Shown here: positions 1 through 5,726 of the stretch, piece by piece
How the letters are laid out: every line of letters starts with the position of its first letter
Position numbering within the stretch: position 1 is the stretch's first letter
NCBI GenBank assembly: GCA_003171235.1
Contig: PMYM01000203.1
Span: 1-5,964, forward strand
DNA: 5,964 bases
Origin: Phycisphaerales bacterium
GTDB taxonomy: Bacteria > Planctomycetota > Phycisphaerae > SM23-33
Reading direction: 5' to 3'
Notes under the pieces: generated by a model
The model's input: the letters and a program-made list of their open reading frames with translations, nothing else
Database searches by the model: none
Told to the model about the DNA's origin: nothing
Made by a program: the position numbers and the translations under genes

Positions 1-195
1 GGATGGGGTCGGGGGAAGCGGAGGCGGGGGGGGCGGATCGGCGGCGTCCTGGCCGTTGGCCAGTCGGTTCAGGGCGGCCAGCGGGTCCAGATCCTGGGCC
101 ATCGCCGGCTGATCTTCCAACTCCTGCCCGCCGGCCAGTTCCGCCAGGGCGTCCACCGGATCCTTCTCATTTGGCTGTTGGGGAGTGCTGCTCAT
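1..195 (-). CDS. Hypothetical protein, N-terminal fragment, acidic and proline-rich
   Basis: This is the start of a minus-strand gene that continues beyond the left edge; 65 codons are visible and none is a stop. The ATG is at 195-193, preceded on the minus strand by AAGGG (205-201) with a 5-nt spacer, a good Shine-Dalgarno site. The visible part begins MSSTPQQPNEKDPVDALAEL. It has no signal peptide or membrane segment and looks disordered. Two imperfect copies of a 13-residue motif, DP(V/L)xALxxLAxGQ, lie at residues 12-24 and 37-49, 25 residues apart with 8 of 13 positions identical. Six consecutive prolines (54-59) and then L-P-P-T-P follow. I recognise no family; the function must lie in the missing part. 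The six-proline run is the kind of sequence EF-P helps ribosomes translate, and an efp gene lies further right. Confidence in a real gene rests on the RBS, an upstream promoter candidate and an uninterrupted frame. Confidence 0.65.
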   Translation of the reverse strand, partial: MSSTPQQPNEKDPVDALAELAGGQELEDQPAMAQDLDPLAALNRLANGQDAADPPPPPPLPPTPS

Positions 196-220
196 TTTTA
201 CCCTTCGCTCTGACAGGGCA

Positions 221-249
221 ATCTTACCGGCGGATCGGCCCCCAGGCAA
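221..249 (-). promoter_or_regulatory. Candidate sigma70-type promoter for the leftmost minus-strand gene
   Basis: Read on the minus strand, a -35-like TTGCCT (249-244) and a -10-like TAAGAT (226-221) are separated by 17 nt. Each matches the consensus at 4 of 6 positions. Transcription would begin near 214, leaving a leader of about 18 nt that contains the AAGGG ribosome binding site. This is a pattern match only; planctomycete promoters are poorly characterised. Confidence 0.35.
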
Positions 250-346
250 CGCTTTTACGGCCAATGTGGTTGCTTCGTTTCGCTCCCAAAACCACGGCGC
301 CCCGCCCCGAGAGCTTCAGCATCCTGCGAAAGATATCATCTCGTTT

Positions 347-382
347 CTCTGCGTCCTCTGCGCCCTCTGCGTAGGGTCTTGG
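347..382 (+). repeat. CTCTGCG heptamer array 1, three units
   Basis: Three perfect CTCTGCG heptamers lie at 347-353, 356-362 and 365-371, an exact 9-nt period with two-base spacers (TC, CC). The array ends in TA and is followed two bases later by GTCTTGG (376-382). The same end structure, CTCTGCGTA-NN-GTCTTGG, occurs at array 3. The array lies in the divergent intergenic region upstream of the GH94 gene. The frame through it is open, but the translation is a low-complexity Cys/Leu string typical of spurious repeat translations, so I treat it as non-coding. Confidence 0.85.
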
Positions 383-415
383 CGCACCCAATTCTCTCCC
401 TTGGCGAGCCCCCGC

Positions 416-445
416 TTTACAAAGGCCGGTGCGGTCAGGCAAAAT
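416..445 (+). promoter_or_regulatory. Candidate promoter for the GH94 phosphorylase gene
   Basis: A -35-like TTTACA (416-421, 5 of 6 matches) and a -10-like CAAAAT (440-445, 4 of 6) are separated by 18 nt. The predicted start near 452 would give a leader of about 33 nt with the AAGGA ribosome binding site. No operator or riboswitch is evident between this site and the gene. The match is weak on its own. Confidence 0.28.
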
Positions 446-473
446 GGCGGCCCGGTCGATTCGTACCTCTTGC

Positions 474-478
474 AAGGA
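474..478 (+). promoter_or_regulatory. Ribosome binding site fixing the GH94 start
   Basis: AAGGA sits 6 nt before the ATG at 485. The open frame extends 100 codons further upstream to an ATG at 185, but that extension crosses array 1 and the candidate promoter and overlaps the start of the opposite-strand gene. This site therefore decides in favour of 485. Confidence 0.75.
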
Positions 479-484
479 TTGCTC

Positions 485-2980
485 ATGGCATCGAAAGCTA
501 AATACGACAAGCTGCTGGCCCGCGTGCGGGCGAACCTCAAGGCACGAAAGTCCGTCACCGCCGGCCTGAGCCAAAAGGACGTGCAGGCCCTGCGGACGCG
601 CTATTCCACCTTTGAAGACAGCTTCGAAGCGGGCATGCTGGCCTCCAGCGAGGTGGTGGTAAAAGCCCTTCGCCCGCCGCGACCATACGTCCACCTGATG
701 GCCTCCAACCATTACCGGCTGCGCGGCGCCTGGGGCAGCTTCTGGGACAACACCGGCGGGGGATTCTCCTGCCTGGACAGCGTGCTGGCCGGCAAAATGA
801 CCAGCCACCTGGACACCAACTACGTGCCCACCGCCCCCGAAGTGCAGGACGTGCGGCGGTTCTTCATCCACGAAGCCGGTTCGGCCTGGCCCATGTTCCC
901 CACCCCCGGCTACGAGGAAAAGCTGTATGCCGGCTACCAGTGCCGCCAGGGGATGGACGCCTTCACGTTGTCGGCCCGGCGGGCGGGGTTGGCGGCAAAG
1001 CTCCAGGTCCACGTGCCGGTGGACTGGCCGCTGGAGGTCTGGCAGGTCAGCCTGACCAACACCGCCAGGAAAGCCCGCCGCCTGAAGTGGTTCCTGCACC
1101 TGCGGGTGTGCGTGGACAGCTACCCGTTCTATTACTTCTGCCCGCGCGTTGTGTGCGAAGGCCGGCTGGAAGATGGGGCCATGGTCTTCCTCAACCACGA
1201 CCAGAACAACAAGCATCCGCGGCAGGCGTTCATGGTCGCCGACCCGCCCTTCGACGGCTACGACATGATGAACGAGGCCTTCGACGGCTGGAGCCCGCGG
1301 GCGGTGATACCCGCCGCCGTGGCCAAGGGCCGATGCACCGATTCGCCGGGCCTGCAGCCGGCGGCCGGGCTGGTGGCCGCCGCCCAGTTCGACGCCCGGC
1401 TCGCCCCGGGCCAGACCAAGACCTGGACGGTCATCTACGGCGCCTGCGAACTGGACGACGCCAAACGCAAGGAGTGGATCGCCCACGTCCGCCGGGAAGT
1501 TCTCGCCAAGCCGGCCCAGAGCCGCCAGGCCGTCGCCGACTGCTGGCGCGAGAAGGTGCTGGCCAATGCCATTGACACCCCCGACGGCGAGATCAACCGT
1601 TTCTTCAACGTCTGGTCGAAGTACCAGGCCCGCAACCAGGGCCGCTACGTCCGCGCCCTGGACCGCCTGGGCTATCGCGACGTGCTGCAGGACATGCTGG
1701 GCCTGGCGGATTTCGAGGCACCCTTCGTTCGCGCCCGCCTGGCGGAGTGCCTGCAGGCGCAGTTTGCCGACGGCCGGGCGCCGCGCCAGTACGAACTTCT
1801 GCCCGGCAGCGGCCACGACCTGCGGATGTACCAGGACGCCCCCGTCTGGATCCCCGACACCCTCATCAAGTACGTCAAGGAAACGGGCGACTTCGAGTTC
1901 CTCAACCAGCCGCTGGCCTACCTGGACGCCAAGACCAACCAGCCCAGCGCCACCGAAGTCGGCACCGTGTACGACCACGCCGTGCGCGGCCTGCGCAGCG
2001 TGTACGGGAACACCGGCTTCCACGGCCTGTGCAAGATCGGCTACGGCGACTGGAACGATTCGCTCAGCCGCATCGGCGGCGAGAAGGGCGTGAGCGTGTG
2101 GCTCTCCTGCGCCTGCGTGTACGCCGCCAAGCTGATGGCAGAGCTGGCCGAGCACCTGGGCAAGACCCAGGACGCCGCCGCTTTCAGCCAGGTGGCCGCC
2201 GACCTGACCGGGCGCATCAATGAGCACGCCTGGGACGGCCAGTGGTACATCTACGCCATCAACGGCGAGGGCAAGCCCATCGGCTCGTCCACCAACCCCC
2301 AGGGCAAACTGCACCTGAACGTCAACACCTGGGCCATACTCGCCGGCGTCGCCCAAGCGGCCGGGCGCGAGGAGCAGGTGTGGAAGGCGATCAAAAAGCT
2401 CGCCACGCCGTGCGGGCACGTGCTGCTTGACCCGCCCTACACCCGGGCCAGCCGCAACGACGTCGGGCGCATCGCCGACATGATGCCCGGCCAGTTCGAG
2501 AACGGCTCGATCTACACCCACGGCGAATCGTTCTATCTCTATTCGCTGGTGCGGGCCGGGCGGTCGGATCAGTGGCTGGCGGAGTTGCCCAACACGCTAT
2601 CGAGCTACCTGGCGCCCGACATTTCCACCGGCCCGCCGCACCAACTTTCCAACTACGCCGTCGGCCCGGCCCACCCGGCCTTCGGGCAGAACCTCTTTTC
2701 CAACTTCACCGGTTCGGTGGCCTGGTATCGCCGGGGCATCGAGACGGTCTGCGGCGTGCTGGCCGACTTCGCCGGCCTGAGCATCGAGCCCCGCCCGCCC
2801 AAGGCCTGGAAGGCTTACCGCGTGACCAAAAACTTCCGCCTCTGTCGCGTCAACCTGAGCTTCAAGCGTGGCAAGAAGTTCTCTGTCCGCCTGCACGGCG
2901 AGGAACTGCCCGGCCGCCTGATCCCCGCCGCCCTCTTGCCGGCCGAGACCGCCGTCAACGTGGAGGTGACGTACGTTTAA
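485..2980 (+). CDS. GH94 family disaccharide/oligosaccharide phosphorylase (cellobiose/chitobiose phosphorylase-like)
   Basis: An 831-residue cytosolic enzyme with no signal peptide. GH94 enzymes split beta-linked glucosyl or N-acetylglucosaminyl disaccharides with phosphate, inverting the anomeric centre to give alpha-sugar 1-phosphate. Layout: a short charged leader (1-35); an N-terminal beta-sandwich including SNHYRLRGAWGSFWDNTGGG from residue 74; a helical linker; an (alpha/alpha)6 barrel from about residue 330; a C-terminal jelly roll from about 760. In the barrel, GYRD (R398, D399) matches the Arg-Asp that binds the -1 sugar, and GDWND (D522-D525) carries the general acid, by family comparison the second Asp, D525. 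H679 (YTHGESF) and T742-G743 (NFTGS) match the phosphate site. The length fits the cellobiose/chitobiose phosphorylase group (about 800 residues), not cellodextrin phosphorylases or cyclic glucan synthases. Sugar specificity cannot be read from the sequence, and no transporter or kinase adjoins it. The start is set by AAGGA at 474-478. Transcription probably stops at the hairpin at 3094. Confidence 0.93.
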   Translation: MASKAKYDKLLARVRANLKARKSVTAGLSQKDVQALRTRYSTFEDSFEAGMLASSEVVVKALRPPRPYVHLMASNHYRLRGAWGSFWDNTGGGFSCLDSVLAGKMTSHLDTNYVPTAPEVQDVRRFFIHEAGSAWPMFPTPGYEEKLYAGYQCRQGMDAFTLSARRAGLAAKLQVHVPVDWPLEVWQVSLTNTARKARRLKWFLHLRVCVDSYPFYYFCPRVVCEGRLEDGAMVFLNHDQNNKHPRQAFMVADPPFDGYDMMNEAFDGWSPRAVIPAAVAKGRCTDSPGLQPAAGLVAAAQFDARLAPGQTKTWTVIYGACELDDAKRKEWIAHVRREVLAKPAQSRQAVADCWREKVLANAIDTPDGEINRFFNVWSKYQARNQGRYVRALDRLGYRDVLQDMLGLADFEAPFVRARLAECLQAQFADGRAPRQYELLPGSGHDLRMYQDAPVWIPDTLIKYVKETGDFEFLNQPLAYLDAKTNQPSATEVGTVYDHAVRGLRSVYGNTGFHGLCKIGYGDWNDSLSRIGGEKGVSVWLSCACVYAAKLMAELAEHLGKTQDAAAFSQVAADLTGRINEHAWDGQWYIYAINGEGKPIGSSTNPQGKLHLNVNTWAILAGVAQAAGREEQVWKAIKKLATPCGHVLLDPPYTRASRNDVGRIADMMPGQFENGSIYTHGESFYLYSLVRAGRSDQWLAELPNTLSSYLAPDISTGPPHQLSNYAVGPAHPAFGQNLFSNFTGSVAWYRRGIETVCGVLADFAGLSIEPRPPKAWKAYRVTKNFRLCRVNLSFKRGKKFSVRLHGEELPGRLIPAALLPAETAVNVEVTYV

Positions 2981-2988
2981 AAGGATTC

Positions 2989-3026
2989 TACGCAGAGGCG
3001 CAGAGGCCGCAGAGAAAGACGCAGAG
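2989..3026 (-). repeat. CTCTGCG heptamer array 2, four units, inverted
   Basis: Four CGCAGAG heptamers (CTCTGCG on the minus strand) lie at 2991-2997, 2999-3005, 3008-3014 and 3020-3026. On the minus strand the spacers are TCTTT, GC and C, and the array ends in TA, as in arrays 1 and 3. It begins 8 nt after the GH94 stop codon. Its first 17 bases (2989-3005) are the exact reverse complement of 3178-3194 in array 3. Confidence 0.87.
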
Positions 3027-3093
3027 ATACGACAACAGGATTGAAAAGATCCCAACGCGATTGCCCCCAAGACGGTGAAGCGATCTCTATAGC

Positions 3094-3120
3094 CCCCGGC
3101 GTAAGCCGGGGATTTTCTTT
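3094..3120 (+). terminator. Intrinsic terminator after the GH94 gene
   Basis: A 7-bp all-GC stem, CCCCGGC (3094-3100) with GCCGGGG (3105-3111), closes a GTAA tetraloop of the stable GNRA class and is followed by ATTTTCTTT. The T-rich side lies only on the plus strand, so it serves the GH94 transcript. No comparable T-tract follows the hairpin on the minus strand, so it is not a good terminator for the PPC gene arriving from the other side. Confidence 0.75.
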
Positions 3121-3158
3121 CCCTGTTTTTGCACCTTCTTTGCTTTTACAAATCTTCT

Positions 3159-3203
3159 CTCTGCGCTCCTCTGCGTTCTCTGCGCCTCTGCGTATCGTCT
3201 TGG
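3159..3203 (+). repeat. CTCTGCG heptamer array 3, four units
   Basis: Four CTCTGCG heptamers lie at 3159-3165, 3169-3175, 3178-3184 and 3186-3192 with spacers CTC, TT and C. TA and, two bases later, GTCTTGG (3197-3203) follow, the same right end as array 1. The array sits immediately beyond the stop codon of the minus-strand PPC gene (3207-3205) and faces array 2 across the terminator, forming an imperfect inverted repeat with 17-bp perfect arms. Confidence 0.87.
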
Positions 3204-3204
3204 G

Positions 3205-3666
3205 TTACGTCAGACTCACCCGCGTGGGATTATCGAAGGCCAGGAGTTTCAGGCCGCTGGCGGGGTCGAGCTTGCGGGCGGCCCCCAGGCCGGCGACTTC
3301 GAGGATGAAGACCTCCAGCACCAGGTAGCAGTCCAGGCCCTGGCGGGGGCAGCCGGCCATAGTCTCATCTCCCCGGCCGATGGCGCCGTGCATGTGCAGG
3401 GCGGGCTGGCCGTCATCGGCAAAGAGCGTGCCGATGGCGACCATCTCGCGGGCGTCGTCGAACTTGCGGACGATGGGCACGACCGGGCCGTTGGGGTCCT
3501 CCGGCCCGACCACCACGCCGCCGCGACGCACGCCCCCGACGGCGTACACTATGCCCGACTGGATCTTCTCTCGCCGGGCGATCTGCAGGATGCCTTCGTA
3601 CACCGGCTCGCCGTCGAAGAACCGGGCGCAAAACACTCGCTCCAGGCTGCCGCTGCTGTATTCCAT
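3205..3666 (-). CDS. PPC/DUF296-domain protein (AT-hook-associated domain family, prokaryotic type)
   Basis: A 153-residue protein that is almost entirely one PPC (plants and prokaryotes conserved) domain, formerly DUF296. Family features: GEPVYEGILQIAR (19-31) and SGIVYAVGGVR (37-47) in the first half, then IGTLFADDGQPALHMHGAIG (78-97) with the H91-x-H93 pair. PPC proteins form trimers and some bind a metal at a histidine cluster. Where many members have a third His, this one has Cys106 in AGCPRQG. In plants the domain is fused to DNA-binding AT-hooks; none is present here, so the common label 'DNA-binding protein' is unproven. The ATG at 3666 has GGGAG (minus strand, 3680-3676) 9 nt before it. 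The frame stays open to 3825, but that extension reads through the paired-hairpin repeat, so I reject it. The gene follows the membrane hydrolase gene by 137 bp on the same strand and might share its transcript. Confidence 0.88.
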   Translation of the reverse strand: MEYSSGSLERVFCARFFDGEPVYEGILQIARREKIQSGIVYAVGGVRRGGVVVGPEDPNGPVVPIVRKFDDAREMVAIGTLFADDGQPALHMHGAIGRGDETMAGCPRQGLDCYLVLEVFILEVAGLGAARKLDPASGLKLLAFDNPTRVSLT

Positions 3667-3675
3667 TTGTTTGTT

Positions 3676-3680
3676 CTCCC
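3676..3680 (-). promoter_or_regulatory. Ribosome binding site fixing the PPC gene start
   Basis: GGGAG on the minus strand lies 9 nt before the ATG at 3666 and just outside the paired-hairpin element. It supports the short reading of the gene over in-frame starts up to 3825 that would require translating the repeat. Confidence 0.6.
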
Positions 3681-3686
3681 AAAATC

Positions 3687-3779
3687 GTAGGGTGGGAGGA
3701 ACCGCCCGAAGGGCGGTCTCCCACCATTCCGTGCTCATTCGGTGGGAGATCGGCCTGCGACCGATTCCTCCCACCCTAC
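3687..3779. repeat. 93-bp paired-hairpin intergenic element with 15-bp terminal inverted repeats
   Basis: The element is bounded by a perfect 15-bp inverted repeat, GTAGGGTGGGAGGAA (3687-3701) and its complement (3765-3779). Inside are two hairpins, each with outer arms GGTGGGAG and CTCCCACC. Left: arms 3691-3698 and 3718-3725, inner stem 3701-3707 with 3711-3717, a GAA loop, and a two-base bulge on the 5' side. Right: arms 3741-3748 and 3768-3775, inner stem 3749-3753 with 3761-3765, a 7-nt loop, and a two-base bulge on the 3' side. The two hairpins are mirror images joined by 15 nt. This resembles a REP/BIME pair or a small MITE. It carries no gene. It lies between two minus-strand genes and could affect read-through or mRNA stability. 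Confidence 0.8.
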
Positions 3780-3803
3780 AAACCCACAACCCGCAACCAC
3801 GCC

Positions 3804-4922
3804 TCACTGCCACAAGTCGTTCCATGACCGGCGGAGCATATCCAGCCGGTTCTGCCCGCGGCCGTAATGGAACTGGTAAACCTGGTGTGAGCCGTCGGGG
3901 CCCAGGATCACCCGCATGGCCCAGAGGCTGTCGGAGCTCTCGGGCAGGGGGCCGTAACGCATGTCGTGGAAGTCCACCACTTCCCGGCCGTCCTGGTTAT
4001 GGCAGCTCACGCGCACCTGCTGGCGGGCGAACCAGCAGAAGGTCTGCACCTGGGGCAACTGGCGGGCCGCCTGGACGCCCTGGTCGTCAACCGAATCTGC
4101 CTGGTTGACCTGGTAGCCGCGGCCGGGGTGGAGCATGTTCCAGCGGCGGACCTCCCAGTGGCCGTCGTCGTACTGGCGAGTGACGCGCCACAGGGAGATG
4201 GCGCCGGCCTGGGGATACGCCCGCACCTGCCTGATGCCCGGGCCGCCAAAATGGCTCTCCAGGTATAGCCCCGTGCCCCATCCGACCAGCAGGTAGGCCA
4301 GGCAGGCGGCCAGGCCGGTTCGGGCGATGCGGGCCGGCAGTGCGGCCCGGGCCGGGGCCCAGGCCCGCGCCAGCGCCGTCGCCAGCAGGGTGACCGTAAC
4401 CAGCGAGGTGAAGATCAGGTCTATGATGCCGATGGCGTCGAGGGCGAACCGCCGGTCGCTCAGCGGCGCCAATAGTTGCGTGCCGTAACTGGTGCACAGG
4501 TCGAGCAGGTCGTGGCTGGCCAGGACGGCCAGCAGGCAGAGGAATAGCCACGGCCAGGCCCTTCCGCCGGTGCCGGCCCGTCCGGACGGCCAAGCGGCGC
4601 CGCCGGGCGATGGCGCCAGGGCGGTTTGCCGGCGGGCCCGCAGCCTCGCCGCCGCCACCCGCCCAGCCAGCCACAGGGCCGACAGCCCCAGGGCGAACAC
4701 TGGCGCCATCAGCAGGGAGTGCGTCAGCCCGCGGTGGTAGCGGAAGACGGCCAGCATGTCCACCGGCTGGCCCAGCAACCGCTTCAGGGCGGGGAAGAAC
4801 ATGTCCAGGTCGGGAGAGGCGGCGGCCACGGCGGCGACATACGGCGCGTCGCGCCCCAGCCGCCGGCGGAAGCCCGCCTGCGCCAGGCCCGCTCCCAGCA
4901 GGGCATGGGTGAGGGTGTCCAT
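3804..4922 (-). CDS. YdjM/YfhP-like membrane-bound metal-dependent hydrolase (PF04307/DUF457 family)
   Basis: A 372-residue predicted inner-membrane protein. The N-terminal half carries the family hallmarks in order: MDTLTHALLGAGLA with H6; ASPDLDMFF with D38 and D40; YHRGLTHS with H63, R64 and H68; and SHDLLDLCTSYG with H137, D138 and D141. These His and Asp residues are the presumed metal ligands. Hydrophobic segments near 70-87, 123-135, 163-186 and 203-222 look membrane-spanning. A soluble C-terminal domain of about 140 residues follows, as in Bacillus YfhP; E. coli YdjM is shorter. The substrate is unknown for the whole family. The start MDTLTH is the canonical family N-terminus; the frame stays open to 5108, but that would cross the divergent promoter region. 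AGGGG touches the ATG and is too close to act as a normal ribosome binding site, while a -10-like hexamer suggests a leaderless mRNA. A poorly conserved Ala/Gly/Pro-rich loop (about 97-122) is on the predicted cytoplasmic or linker side. Confidence 0.88.
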   Translation of the reverse strand: MDTLTHALLGAGLAQAGFRRRLGRDAPYVAAVAAASPDLDMFFPALKRLLGQPVDMLAVFRYHRGLTHSLLMAPVFALGLSALWLAGRVAAARLRARRQTALAPSPGGAAWPSGRAGTGGRAWPWLFLCLLAVLASHDLLDLCTSYGTQLLAPLSDRRFALDAIGIIDLIFTSLVTVTLLATALARAWAPARAALPARIARTGLAACLAYLLVGWGTGLYLESHFGGPGIRQVRAYPQAGAISLWRVTRQYDDGHWEVRRWNMLHPGRGYQVNQADSVDDQGVQAARQLPQVQTFCWFARQQVRVSCHNQDGREVVDFHDMRYGPLPESSDSLWAMRVILGPDGSHQVYQFHYGRGQNRLDMLRRSWNDLWQ

Positions 4923-4928
4923 CCCCTG

Positions 4929-4958
4929 ACAATATCGCCGGATGCCCTCCCACTGCAA
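4929..4958 (-). promoter_or_regulatory. Candidate promoter giving a leaderless transcript of the hydrolase gene
   Basis: On the minus strand, TTGCAG (4958-4953) and TATTGT (4934-4929) are separated by 18 nt. The usual distance of about 7 nt from the -10 element would place the transcription start at or next to the A of the ATG at 4922. This is a pattern match; the TTG half of the -35 is good and the -10 matches 4 of 6. Confidence 0.3.
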
Positions 4959-5084
4959 GGGCGGCCGGGCGTATTGGGCCAACGAGGCATCGCCCGGATT
5001 AGCCAGGCCGATCGCGGGACATTGCGGCAAACATCGGCCGCCGCGCGCCTGCCCGCGGCCCCGCGGCCCAATCCTTATGGGCCC

Positions 5085-5113
5085 TTGCGGGGGCGATTCG
5101 GGCGTCATACAAT
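5085..5113 (+). promoter_or_regulatory. Probable sigma70-type promoter of efp
   Basis: TTGCGG (5085-5090) and TACAAT (5108-5113) are separated by exactly 17 nt; the -10 matches the consensus at 5 of 6 positions and the -35 at 3 of 6. The predicted start near 5120 leaves a leader of about 20 nt containing GGAGA. This is the best promoter candidate in the window. Confidence 0.55.
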
Positions 5114-5130
5114 TGGGGGTTCACTCTTCT

Positions 5131-5134
5131 GGAG
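5131..5134 (+). promoter_or_regulatory. Ribosome binding site of efp
   Basis: GGAG lies 5 nt before the ATG at 5140. It fixes the start: the open frame extends upstream to 4942, but that part spans the promoter and opposes the hydrolase gene's upstream region. MAIKAIDLRRG at 5140 aligns with the normal EF-P N-terminus. Confidence 0.8.
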
Positions 5135-5139
5135 ACGAC

Positions 5140-5700
5140 ATGGCTATCAAGGCAATCGACCTTCGGCGCGGCATGGCCATCAACTACAGGGACGGCCTGT
5201 GGGTGGTGGTGGAGAACGAGAAGGTCGCCAAGGGCAATTGGCGCTCGTACATGCAGGTCACGATCAAGAACTTCAAGACCGGCCAGCAGCTGCGCGAGCG
5301 ATTCCGCGTGGACGAAACCCTTGAGCAGGCCATGCTCGACCGCAAGGTCATGGAGTACCTCTACAGCGACCAGACCAGCATGTTCGTGATGGATCCCCAG
5401 AGCTACGAGCAGATCGAGATACCTCTTGAACTGGTGGGCGAGGACAAGGTTTATCTCCTGGCCAACCTGCCCCTGACTCTGTCCTTGGTTGACAACATAG
5501 TGGTGGGGGTGGAGCTGCCCTTCACGGTCGAACTGGCCGTGGTCGACACCCCGCCGGAGGTCAAAAGCGCCACCGCCACCAACGTCATGAAGGAAGCCCT
5601 GTGCGAGGGCGGGGCCAGGATCAAGGTGCCCGCGTTCATCACCATCGGCCAGAAAATCAAGGTCGATACCCGCACCGGCGAATACTTAAGCCGAGCGTAA
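5140..5700 (+). CDS. efp: Translation elongation factor P
   Basis: EF-P binds ribosomes stalled at consecutive prolines, between the P and E sites, and promotes peptide bond formation. The 186-residue length is normal. It has three domains: a KOW-like N-terminal domain (about 1-65), a central OB fold (about 66-128) and a C-terminal OB fold (about 129-186). The PROSITE-type EF-P signature is complete at 151-170, from KEALCEGG to AFITIG, and the protein ends with the typical KVDTRTGEYLSR. The notable point is the domain I loop: E. coli has V-K-P-G-K34-G-Q-A, and here V-A-K-G-N33-W-R-S aligns without gaps, so Asn replaces the Lys that EpmA modifies and the Pro before it is Lys. Arg-type (EarP) and YmfI-modified loops also do not match. 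No epmA, epmB or earP lies in the window. The gene is monocistronic here, with its own promoter and a downstream hairpin. Confidence 0.97.
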   Translation: MAIKAIDLRRGMAINYRDGLWVVVENEKVAKGNWRSYMQVTIKNFKTGQQLRERFRVDETLEQAMLDRKVMEYLYSDQTSMFVMDPQSYEQIEIPLELVGEDKVYLLANLPLTLSLVDNIVVGVELPFTVELAVVDTPPEVKSATATNVMKEALCEGGARIKVPAFITIGQKIKVDTRTGEYLSRA

Positions 5701-5726
5701 TCCCGCCGCCGGGACAAAGATAGCCG

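Noticed and set aside
347..371. CRISPR-like array
   Set aside because: Units are 7 bp with spacers of 1 to 5 bp, far too short for CRISPR repeats and spacers, and no cas gene is present.
185..484. 100-codon N-terminal extension of the GH94 frame starting at 185
   Set aside because: It overlaps the opposite-strand gene start, passes through a CTCTGCG array and the candidate promoter, and has no family resemblance; a proper RBS precedes 485.
224..2521. Long open frame on the minus strand opposite the GH94 gene
   Set aside because: It is a GC-rich antisense shadow: the plus frame has complete GH94 motifs, while the minus translation is low-complexity Val/Gly/Ala-rich text with no family match.
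3667..3825. N-terminal extension of the PPC protein up to 3825
   Set aside because: It translates the paired-hairpin repeat and overlaps the end of the upstream hydrolase gene; the RBS at 3676-3680 supports 3666.
5040..5070. GC-only palindromes (CCGCGG repeated) upstream of efp
   Set aside because: Short GC palindromes are expected by chance in this composition, and nothing else marks them as a regulatory site.
4923..5108. 62-codon N-terminal extension of the membrane hydrolase
   Set aside because: It crosses the divergent intergenic region up to the efp promoter, and the family starts at MDTLTH.
4942..5139. 66-codon N-terminal extension of EF-P
   Set aside because: It includes the efp promoter and has no EF-P similarity; GGAG precedes 5140.
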